10,760 nt of DNA. Origin: Clostridiaceae bacterium. Its GTDB lineage: Bacteria > Bacillota > Clostridia > Oscillospirales > Acutalibacteraceae. The stretch lies in assembly GCA_904501895.1 (NCBI GenBank), contig CAJGCX010000058.1, positions 1 through 10,760 on the forward strand, written 5' to 3'. The notes below the pieces were generated by a model that did no database searches, was not told the DNA's origin, and saw nothing but the letters and a program-made list of their open reading frames with translations. This document shows, one piece after another, positions 1-5,620 of this stretch. Position 1 is the first letter of the stretch, and each line of letters starts with the position of its first letter. Position numbers and translations under genes: made by a program.

Positions 1-361
1 CGAGATGACGCTTTGCACGATGGCTGATGTATGGCTCTGCAATCTTATTCATTTCAATCGCAGTCTGAACTCTTACAATAACACCGAGCTGTTCAAGAGA
101 ATCTGCAAGTGCCAAAGAATTCATAACAGTTGCAAGCATACCGATATGGTCTGCTCTTGTTCTGTCCATATCACCACTACTGCGTCCTCTCCAGAAATTA
201 CCGCCACCAACAACGATAGCAACCTCTGTTCCTAAATCTGCCATTTCCTTAATTGCAGAACAAACGCTGTTTACTGTATCGAAATCAAATCCATGCTTTT
301 TATCACCGGCAAGAACCTCACCGCTGACCTTTAAGAGTACTCTTTTATATTTTGGTTCCAT
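1..361 (-). CDS. pyrH: UMP kinase, N-terminal 120 residues (3' end outside window)
   Basis: Cytoplasmic UMP kinase of the amino-acid-kinase fold. It phosphorylates UMP to UDP with ATP in pyrimidine nucleotide synthesis. Reading the minus strand from ATG at 361 gives an open frame to the window edge. Visible motifs are the nucleotide-binding KVSGE (residues 11-15), the glycine-rich GGGNFWRG (52-59) and the UMP-binding stretch around D66 to T78 with ADHIGMLAT, all hallmarks of bacterial PyrH. The family is usually about 235-240 residues, so roughly half is present. A strong ribosome binding site, GGAGGTG, lies at 370-376. In many Firmicutes pyrH follows rpsB-tsf. Here the gene upstream is a divergent sugar kinase and a promoter-like sequence sits at 413-441, so pyrH appears to start its own transcript. 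Identification is secure; only regulation is inferred. Confidence 0.95.
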   Translation of the reverse strand, partial: MEPKYKRVLLKVSGEVLAGDKKHGFDFDTVNSVCSAIKEMADLGTEVAIVVGGGNFWRGRSSGDMDRTRADHIGMLATVMNSLALADSLEQLGVIVRVQTAIEMNKIAEPYISHRAKRHL

Positions 362-377
362 AATAAAACACCTCCAC

Positions 378-401
378 GATAATCATAATTCACCGATTAT
401 C
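378..401 (-). promoter_or_regulatory. Leader hairpin in front of the pyrH ribosome binding site
   Basis: The minus strand carries GATAATC (401-395) and GATTATC (384-378), a perfect 7-bp inverted repeat around a 10-nt loop. If transcription starts near 406, the stem would begin about 5 nt from the RNA 5' end and finish one base before the GGAGGTG ribosome binding site. Such 5'-terminal stems can stabilise mRNA or affect initiation. The stem is AT-rich and therefore weak, and no function is shown by the sequence. Confidence 0.3.
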
Positions 402-412
402 ATATTTAATTT

Positions 413-441
413 ATTTTACATTAAAATCTGTATTATGTAAA
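413..441 (-). promoter_or_regulatory. Putative sigma-A promoter of pyrH
   Basis: On the minus strand, TTTACA (441-436) and TAAAAT (418-413) are separated by 17 nt. Each differs from the sigma-A consensus by one base. The expected start is near 406, giving a 5' leader of about 45 nt before the pyrH ATG. The region is AT-rich, so a chance match is possible, but the spacing is ideal and no other gene lies upstream on this strand. Confidence 0.6.
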
Positions 442-489
442 GAGTATTTTTCAACAATTTACGCTCAAAATGATTGTTTAAAATAAAGA

Positions 490-523
490 TTGACTATTTT
501 CCACCTTAGATGTATAATACATC
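490..523 (+). promoter_or_regulatory. Sigma-A promoter with a palindrome over the -10 box, driving the sugar kinase
   Basis: TTGACT (490-495) and TATAAT (513-518) are separated by exactly 17 nt, a near-consensus promoter with a start expected near 525, about 40 nt before the kinase ATG at 566. The -10 box lies inside a 15-bp palindrome, GATGTAT (509-515), A516, ATACATC (517-523). Perfect dyad symmetry centred on a -10 box is a common layout for a repressor operator. The regulator is not in the window. The inner nine bases, GTATAATAC, also occur at the promoter at 10582-10590, so only the outer arms are specific. Confidence 0.75.
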
Positions 524-565
524 AAGTACTTTTATGCCCAAAATTATAATTATGAGGTGTATTAT

Positions 566-1675
566 ATGGCAAACAAGCCTTTTGATATTGTGGAAATATG
601 TGAACAATTTTCTATTAAAGGTGTTTTCACGGGATACGAAAAAATTAACAATGGTCACATTAACAGTACATACAACCTGATTTTTGACGAGGATAATGTT
701 GTTAAAAAATATGTTCTCCAGAAAATCAACACTAATGTTTTTAAAAATCCGGATTATCTTATGAGCAATATCGTTGCTGTAACAGAGCATATCCGTAAGA
801 AAAACGCAGAAAACAATGTGGATTGTCCTGAACGCAGAACGCTTTCATTCTTCCCTTGTCTTGACGGTAAATATTATTACTACGATAAAAATGGTGATTG
901 TTGGCGTCTTTACATATTCGTGGATGATGTTTACACACTTAACTCTATTGAAAGTGAAGATGTTTTCAGCAATGCCGGTTCTGCATTCGGTGAGTTCCAG
1001 AATTTACTTGCAGATTTTGACGGTTCTTCACTTTTTGAAACAATCGAAAATTTCCATCATACTGCTTGTCGATTTGAAGCATTGAAAAAAGCGATTGAGG
1101 AAAACAAATCAGGCAGACTCAATACTGTTAAGGATGAAATCGAATTTGCACTTGAGCGTGAGGCTGACACACATGTTTTGGTAGATATGATTGCTGAAGG
1201 CAAATTACCTCTTCGTGTTACTCACAATGATACAAAGCTTAACAACATTCTCTTTGACAACATTACAAACAAGGGTATCTGCATTATTGACCTTGATACT
1301 GTTATGCCTGGACTTTCAATGTACGACTTTGGTGACAGTATCCGTTTCGGTGCAAATACTGCTGCTGAAGATGAAAAGGATGTTTCAAAGGTAAGCTTAA
1401 GTCTTCCTCTTTATGAGGCTTATGTTAAGGGTTATCTCAGCAGTGCAAAGGATGCACTTACTGACCTTGAAAAGGAGCTTTTACCATTTGGTGCAAAGAT
1501 TATGACATACGAATGTGGTATCAGATTCCTTGCAGACTACCTTAACGGTGACGTTTATTTCAAGACTGCATATCCTGAGCACAATCTTGTACGTTGTCGT
1601 ACACAGTTTGCCCTCGTTAAGGATATGGAAGACAAGATGGAACAAATGAAAGAAATCACTAAAAAATATTGCTAA
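566..1675 (+). CDS. APH-fold sugar kinase, N-acetylhexosamine 1-kinase-like
   Basis: A 369-residue soluble kinase of the aminoglycoside-phosphotransferase fold, close in length and motifs to N-acetylhexosamine 1-kinase (NahK, about 360 residues), which phosphorylates GlcNAc/GalNAc at C1 with ATP in salvage of host or mucin glycans. Visible features are an N-terminal nucleotide loop with GHINSTY (residues 30-36), the catalytic loop VTHNDTKLNN (218-227, base D222) and the metal-binding IDLDT (241-245). The ATG at 566 is preferred over an in-frame GTG at 557 because GAGGTG at 554-559 is the ribosome binding site. The gene has its own promoter and a terminator just downstream, so it is probably monocistronic. 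The partner phosphorylase of the known pathway is absent from the window, so the substrate is inferred. A homoserine- or choline-kinase-like relative is less likely. Kinase fold: sure; sugar specificity: moderate. Confidence 0.8.
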   Translation: MANKPFDIVEICEQFSIKGVFTGYEKINNGHINSTYNLIFDEDNVVKKYVLQKINTNVFKNPDYLMSNIVAVTEHIRKKNAENNVDCPERRTLSFFPCLDGKYYYYDKNGDCWRLYIFVDDVYTLNSIESEDVFSNAGSAFGEFQNLLADFDGSSLFETIENFHHTACRFEALKKAIEENKSGRLNTVKDEIEFALEREADTHVLVDMIAEGKLPLRVTHNDTKLNNILFDNITNKGICIIDLDTVMPGLSMYDFGDSIRFGANTAAEDEKDVSKVSLSLPLYEAYVKGYLSSAKDALTDLEKELLPFGAKIMTYECGIRFLADYLNGDVYFKTAYPEHNLVRCRTQFALVKDMEDKMEQMKEITKKYC

Positions 1676-1681
1676 AAATAA

Positions 1682-1716
1682 TGCTCCTACCGAATTTACG
1701 GTGGGAGCAATTTTTT
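1682..1716 (+). terminator. Rho-independent terminator of the sugar kinase, possibly bidirectional
   Basis: The arms TGCTCCTACCG (1682-1692) and CGGTGGGAGCA (1699-1709) form an 11-bp stem with one G-U wobble and a 6-nt loop, followed by AATTTTTT ending at 1716. The last two T residues overlap the stop codon of the convergent GT2 gene. Read on the minus strand the wobble becomes an A-C mismatch and the tail is ATTATTTTT, so it may also terminate the GT2 transcript, but less strongly. Confidence 0.9.
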
Positions 1717-2764
1717 AACTTAATCTTGTAAAAAGTTTTGGTAAAAATCTTTTTACAACAAATATTGTCCGACCTGCCATAAGACACAGGTCGCTATTTT
1801 TTGTGCGGAGAATTTTTGCAAGAATTCCTATGAAGCCACTTCCCTTTAAGTGCTTGGAAAGTCGGATATATCTAGGGTTTTTGACAGCTTCCTTGAAGAA
1901 TTTTTTTCTATCCCTATGGCTCATTTTTGAACGCTTATCGCAATTCCTCTCGAGAGCAGAGAAGAAGTATCTCGTATATCGCAACGCTAGAAATTCAAGA
2001 TTTTCAGGAGTCAGCATATCCCAGTATTCAAGCTGAGAATACAGTCTGTCAATCTTCACCATAATATCCTTATAGTAAGTTGGAATAAAACTTCCCGTTG
2101 TGCTTCCCGTATGCTTTACATAGTGATACGGTGCAAAATTCATAAGATTGCAGGACTCTGCATTCATAAAATAGTCAATGTTAAAAATGATGTCCTCATT
2201 AAATCTCATTCTTGGGAAAACGGCTTTAGTTTCCTTAAGATAAGCAACATTGTACATCTTGTTACAAGGATAACCATATAAATCCTTTGCCTCAAGCTTA
2301 AGAATTTCTTCACGCAATTCCTTTTTATTCTTGATTATCTTACTTTCACAAGTAACTGTTTTTGTGCTTTTAAGAATATCATTGTCGTTATAATACTCCT
2401 CAATAAGACCGAAAACCACTGCCTGCGCAGGATTTCTCTTCACAGAATCTGCTAAAACCTCAAGCATATCAGAATCAAAGTGGTCATCACTATCAAGAAA
2501 GCAAAGATATTCACCGTCAGCAGGAATCATAACCGTGTTTCGTGCGTTTGCAACGCCACCATTCTGAGGAAGGTGCACAACCTTGATTCTATCATCCATT
2601 TTTGCAAAAGTATCACAAATTTTTCCGCTGTTATCAGGTGAGCAGTCGTCAACAAGCAATAATTCAAAGTCAGTAAAGGTCTGCGCCAACACTGACTGAA
2701 TACTTTTTTCGATGTACTTTTCCACATTATAAACGGGCATTACAATACTTATAAACGGCGCCAT
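1715..2764 (-). CDS. Family 2 glycosyltransferase (GT-A fold)
   Basis: A 349-residue inverting glycosyltransferase that transfers a sugar from a nucleotide-sugar donor, probably to a surface glycan. The N-terminal 110 residues form a classic GT2 domain. It opens with ISIVMPVYNVEKYIEKSI, then VDD (38-40) for nucleotide binding, NGGVANARN (68-76), the metal-binding DSDD (91-94), and NED (189-191) as the likely catalytic base region. The remaining 150 residues are helical and basic with no clear transmembrane anchor. The ATG at 2764 follows GAGAGGTGA at about 2771-2779 and a perfect promoter. The gene diverges from the polymer-export operon across the repeat-bearing region, so it may decorate the same glycan. 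Donor and acceptor cannot be read from sequence. The 3' end meets the convergent kinase terminator. Confidence 0.9.
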   Translation of the reverse strand: MAPFISIVMPVYNVEKYIEKSIQSVLAQTFTDFELLLVDDCSPDNSGKICDTFAKMDDRIKVVHLPQNGGVANARNTVMIPADGEYLCFLDSDDHFDSDMLEVLADSVKRNPAQAVVFGLIEEYYNDNDILKSTKTVTCESKIIKNKKELREEILKLEAKDLYGYPCNKMYNVAYLKETKAVFPRMRFNEDIIFNIDYFMNAESCNLMNFAPYHYVKHTGSTTGSFIPTYYKDIMVKIDRLYSQLEYWDMLTPENLEFLALRYTRYFFSALERNCDKRSKMSHRDRKKFFKEAVKNPRYIRLSKHLKGSGFIGILAKILRTKNSDLCLMAGRTIFVVKRFLPKLFTRLS

Positions 2765-2787
2765 TACAACTCACCTCTCTGTATTGA

Positions 2788-2816
2788 ATTATAAAGCATA
2801 TTGAATTTGTTGTCAA
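2788..2816 (-). promoter_or_regulatory. Consensus sigma-A promoter of the GT2 gene
   Basis: On the minus strand, TTGACA (2816-2811) and TATAAT (2793-2788) are both perfect consensus hexamers separated by exactly 17 nt. The start is expected near 2781, leaving a very short leader of about 17 nt that contains the ribosome binding site. This predicts strong constitutive expression unless repressed. Confidence 0.88.
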
Positions 2817-2826
2817 ATTGTAATTT

Positions 2827-2920
2827 GTAGGGGACATCGCGTAGGGACAGACGTCCACGTCTGTCCGTTGTAGTTGCGTGTAGAATTGCGGACAGAACAG
2901 GAGTTCTGTCCCTACGCGCA
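2827..2920. repeat. Palindromic intergenic element with 14-bp inverted ends and two internal hairpins
   Basis: CGCGTAGGGACAGA (2838-2851) is perfectly inverted at 2905-2918. Inside, GGACAGACG-TCCA-CGTCTGTCC (2845-2866) and GGACAGAAC-AGGA-GTTCTGTCC (2890-2911) each form a 9-bp perfect hairpin. The 5' side also has an imperfect doublet, GTAGGGGACA (2827-2836) and GTAGGGACAG (2841-2850). The element is much richer in G+C than its surroundings and sits exactly between two outward promoters. It carries no credible gene: the small frame across it has no ribosome binding site and is made of the repeat itself. The architecture fits a MITE-like or REP/BIME-like non-coding repeat. No target-site duplication was recognised, and its copy number in the genome cannot be seen here. 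Confidence 0.8.
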
Positions 2921-2991
2921 CATTTAAAAACATCCCGATAAACTCCAATTTATATCACAAAAATTATTGTTCATCAACGCTTTTACAATAC

Positions 2992-3020
2992 TTGAAAAAC
3001 ACATAAAATAGTGGTATAAT
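2992..3020 (+). promoter_or_regulatory. Sigma-A promoter of the polymer-export operon
   Basis: TTGAAA (2992-2997) and TATAAT (3015-3020) are separated by 17 nt; the -35 differs from consensus at one base. The start is expected near 3027, downstream of the in-frame ATG at 3024. This excludes that codon as the translation start of the permease and supports ATG 3063. No further strong promoter is obvious until after 10545. Confidence 0.82.
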
Positions 3021-3062
3021 GCAATGTGTATATTTAAAATTAGCGAAAGTGAGTTTTTTATT

Positions 3063-3854
3063 ATGAAAAGATTCATAAATGATACAAAAAAATTCTGGAA
3101 TTACACTATATATTCCATACAATCTGACTTGAAAGCAGAGGTTGCAGGTTCATTCCTCAGCTGGATGTGGTGGATTCTTGACCCATTGCTTTATATGCTT
3201 GTTTACACCTTTGTTGCTGTTTTTGTATTCAACAGTAACGAACCATATTTCCCTGTTTTCGTTTTCATCGGTCTTAATGTGTGGACATTCTTCAGCAAGG
3301 TTGTAAAATCAGGCGTTAAGCTTATTCAGGGTAAGAAGAGCATTGTCACAAAGGTTTATATTCCGAAATTTGTTTTCATCTTTGACAGAGTTGGTGTTTT
3401 CGGTGTCAAGATGTTCATTTCATTCATACTCACTGCAATATTTATGGTCATTTACCGTGTGCCTGTCACATGGAAGGCCCTGTGGGTAATCCCTCTTTTC
3501 TTATTGCTTTTCATTATCACATACGCTTGTACAACAATCATTACTCACTTCGGTGTTTTTGTTGAAGACTTACTTAATGTTATTACGGTTGTTCTTCAGT
3601 TAGGCTTCTATGTTTCAGGTATTTTCTATTCAATCGAAACAAGAATTCTTCCAAAAAATGAACTTATCGGTAACTTGCTTATTAACTGCAACCCAATTGC
3701 ACTTATTATGACAGATATGCGAAATGTACTTCTCTATGACGGTGAGCCTCATTACATTGCTCTTGCCGTATGGACAGTTATAGGAATTGTGGTTTCTGCA
3801 ATCGGCACAAGAATTATTTATAAGCACGAAAACAGCTACGTTAAGGTTATATAA
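3063..3854 (+). CDS. ABC-2 polysaccharide/teichoic acid exporter, permease subunit (Wzm/TagG-like)
   Basis: Integral membrane subunit of an ABC exporter that moves undecaprenyl-linked polymers across the cytoplasmic membrane. The product has 263 residues, typical of the family. The family signature is an amphipathic N-terminus leading into GSFLSWMWWILDPLLYMLVY (residues 29-48), followed by about six hydrophobic segments near 36-58, 63-80, 112-131, 141-163, 170-190 and 231-253. NPIALIMTDMRNVLL (210-224) between the last two matches the conserved re-entrant region of Wzm/TagG proteins. ATG 3063 was chosen because the upstream ATG at 3024 lies at or before the expected transcript start and has no ribosome binding site. 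Even so, the site for 3063 (AAAGTGAG, 3046-3053) is modest. The gene is first in its operon and directly precedes its ATPase, as usual. Teichoic acid versus capsule/O-antigen export cannot be told from this subunit. Confidence 0.92.
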   Translation: MKRFINDTKKFWNYTIYSIQSDLKAEVAGSFLSWMWWILDPLLYMLVYTFVAVFVFNSNEPYFPVFVFIGLNVWTFFSKVVKSGVKLIQGKKSIVTKVYIPKFVFIFDRVGVFGVKMFISFILTAIFMVIYRVPVTWKALWVIPLFLLLFIITYACTTIITHFGVFVEDLLNVITVVLQLGFYVSGIFYSIETRILPKNELIGNLLINCNPIALIMTDMRNVLLYDGEPHYIALAVWTVIGIVVSAIGTRIIYKHENSYVKVI

Positions 3855-3866
3855 GAGGTGAACAAA

Positions 3867-4598
3867 ATGTCTAATCCTGCTATTTCAGTAAAAGATGTAA
3901 AAATCAGATACCGTATGCTTAATAAGGTGTCATTTTTCAGGGCATTGATGTCACCTAAAAAATTCACAAAAACAGAATATTTTGAGGCTGTAAAGGGTGT
4001 TTCCTTTGATGTTGAGAAGGGTCAGATTTTAGGTATCGTTGGTAAAAACGGTAGTGGTAAATCAACACTCCTTCGTGCTATTGCAGGTATTTTCTCTCCT
4101 GACGAGGGCACAATTGACCTTCATGGAAATTCAATTTCACTTCTTTCAATCGGTGTTGGATTTCAGAATTCTCTTACAGGTCGTGAAAACATCTACCTTT
4201 CAGGTATGCTTTTAGGCTTTTCAAGAGAACTTATTGATGAGAAAATTGACGAAATTATTGAATTTTCTGAATTAGGTCAATTCATTGACCGTCCTGTAAA
4301 ATCATACTCAAGTGGTATGTACTCAAAGCTTGCTTTTTCAATTACAGCAATTCTTGAAACTGACATTATGCTTATTGACGAGGTTTTGAGCGTTGGTGAT
4401 GCTAAATTCAAGAAAAAGAGTTATGCTAAAATGAAGGAGCTTATTTCCAAGGACGACAGAACAGTTTTAATCGTTTCACACAGCTCAGATACAATTAAGA
4501 GTCTTTGTGACAATGTTCTCTGGATTCACGACGGTGAAATGAAGATGTACGGAACAACTGCAGAGGTTCTTCCAAAATACGACGAATTTATGAAATAA
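3867..4598 (+). CDS. ABC-2 polysaccharide/teichoic acid exporter, ATPase subunit (Wzt/TagH-like)
   Basis: Cytoplasmic ATPase that powers polymer export by the permease encoded just upstream. The 243 residues contain the full nucleotide-binding set: Walker A GKNGSGKST (59-67), Q-loop Q100, signature SYSSGM (146-151), Walker B IMLIDE (167-172) with catalytic E172, the SVGDAKF segment typical of Wzt/TagH ATPases (175-181), and switch histidine H205. The long insertion between the first strand and Walker A (about 15-40) is also characteristic of this subfamily. The protein ends soon after the nucleotide-binding domain. It therefore lacks the C-terminal carbohydrate-binding domain of O-antigen Wzt and the C-terminal extension of B. 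subtilis TagH. ATG 3867 follows AGAGGTG (3854-3860); the GTG at 3858 is part of that site. The stop of the permease is 12 nt upstream. Confidence 0.94.
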   Translation: MSNPAISVKDVKIRYRMLNKVSFFRALMSPKKFTKTEYFEAVKGVSFDVEKGQILGIVGKNGSGKSTLLRAIAGIFSPDEGTIDLHGNSISLLSIGVGFQNSLTGRENIYLSGMLLGFSRELIDEKIDEIIEFSELGQFIDRPVKSYSSGMYSKLAFSITAILETDIMLIDEVLSVGDAKFKKKSYAKMKELISKDDRTVLIVSHSSDTIKSLCDNVLWIHDGEMKMYGTTAEVLPKYDEFMK

Positions 4599-4602
4599 GA
4601 TT

Positions 4603-5610
4603 ATGAGTATGAATAACAAACCGATAGATTTTGTCATTATATGGGTCGATGGTAACGACCCTGAGTGGCGCAAGGAAAAAGCTGAATACGACGGAACAGT
4701 TATAACTACAGCTAATAGTGAAGTGCGTTTTCGCGATTGGGACAACCTTCAGTATTGGTTCAGGGCTGTTGAAAAATATGCACCTTGGGTTAACAAAATT
4801 CATTTTGTGACCTGGGGTCATTTACCACCTTGGCTTGATACAACTAATACGAAGCTCAACATAGTAAATCATAAGGATTATATTCCTGCAGAGTATCTTC
4901 CTACCTTCAGCTCACACACAATTGAACTGAATCTTCACAGAATTGAGGGACTCAGTGAGCAGTTTGTTTATTTTAATGACGATATGTTTTTAAACAAGCC
5001 TGTTACACCTGAGGATTTCTTTAAGGACGGACTTCCTTGTGACACAGCTGCTGTTCATTGCATCTATTTTGCAAATGACAGCGCAGGATTTTTCCACGGT
5101 GCTGACATTGAGGTTATTAACGACAACTTTAACAAGCATCAGTGTATGAAACGTGATTTCAAAAAATGGTTTGACCCTAAAAACGGCTTGAAGAATGTTA
5201 TGAGAACAGCACTTTTAATGCCTTGGCCATGGTTTCCGGGAATGTACTGTCACCACACACCGTCTTGCTTTTTGAAATCTACTTTCGATAAAGTATGGGA
5301 CAAGGCTTATGACACACTTCACGAAACCTGCCTTAACAAATTCAGAAAAAAAGGCGACGTTAACCAATGGGTTATGAAATACTGGCAATTGGCAGAGGGT
5401 AACTTTGCGGTAAGAAATGCAGAATTCTGCCAATGCTACCACATTGATAACGAAATGTTTAAGGAGCTTTGCAAGGAAATTGACGCAAAGGCTCATTCTA
5501 TGATTTGTATCAACGATACAGTCAACACAGAGGATTTTGAGGAAAAGAAGAATACAATAATTTCACTTTTTGAAAAAAATCTTCCTGAAAAATCTTCTTT
5601 TGAAAAATGA
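4603..5610 (+). CDS. Stealth-family sugar-1-phosphate transferase (capsule/wall polymer phosphotransferase)
   Basis: A 335-residue cytoplasmic transferase of the Stealth family. Its characterised members (e.g. meningococcal SacB and LcbA) transfer hexose-1-phosphate from a nucleotide sugar to build phosphodiester-linked capsule chains. The conserved regions appear in order: CR1 IDFVIIWVDGNDPEW (residues 8-22); CR2 from RFRDWDNLQYWFRAVE (42-57) through IHFVTWGHLPPWL to YFNDDMFLNKP (123-133); CR3 around HHTPSCFLKSTFDKVW (217-232); and a short CR4-like ICINDT (301-306). Length matches the family core. The start follows the ATPase stop by only 4 nt and no good ribosome binding site is visible, so translation is probably coupled; ATG 4609 is an in-frame alternative. 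The location beside an ABC exporter and a TagF-like enzyme supports a role in a phosphoglycopolymer. Donor sugar unknown. Confidence 0.92.
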   Translation: MSMNNKPIDFVIIWVDGNDPEWRKEKAEYDGTVITTANSEVRFRDWDNLQYWFRAVEKYAPWVNKIHFVTWGHLPPWLDTTNTKLNIVNHKDYIPAEYLPTFSSHTIELNLHRIEGLSEQFVYFNDDMFLNKPVTPEDFFKDGLPCDTAAVHCIYFANDSAGFFHGADIEVINDNFNKHQCMKRDFKKWFDPKNGLKNVMRTALLMPWPWFPGMYCHHTPSCFLKSTFDKVWDKAYDTLHETCLNKFRKKGDVNQWVMKYWQLAEGNFAVRNAEFCQCYHIDNEMFKELCKEIDAKAHSMICINDTVNTEDFEEKKNTIISLFEKNLPEKSSFEK

Positions 5611-5620
5611 GGGTGATTGA

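Noticed and set aside
5..235. Plus-strand open frame of 76 residues at the left edge
   Set aside because: It is the complement of the pyrH coding region, has no ribosome binding site and encodes no recognisable motif.
557..565. GTG start for the sugar kinase
   Set aside because: This GTG is part of the GAGGTG ribosome binding site for the ATG at 566; the same applies to GTG 3858 for the ABC ATPase.
1682..1709. Hairpin as an attachment site or riboswitch
   Set aside because: Its position right after a stop codon and the following T-run explain it fully as a terminator.
2838..2918. Palindromic element as a CRISPR repeat or rho-independent terminator
   Set aside because: There is no array of spaced direct repeats, and neither hairpin is followed by a T-run on either strand.
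2727..2948. Minus-strand open frame of 73 residues spanning the palindromic element
   Set aside because: It is composed of the repeat and promoter DNA, has no ribosome binding site, and overlaps the start of the GT2 gene.
3024..3062. Upstream ATG giving the permease 13 extra N-terminal residues
   Set aside because: The codon lies at or before the predicted transcript start and has no ribosome binding site; ATG 3063 gives the normal family N-terminus.
5215..5496. Minus-strand open frame inside the Stealth gene, and similar antisense frames elsewhere (for example 8008-8322)
   Set aside because: They are shadows of strongly supported genes, without ribosome binding sites or recognisable domains.
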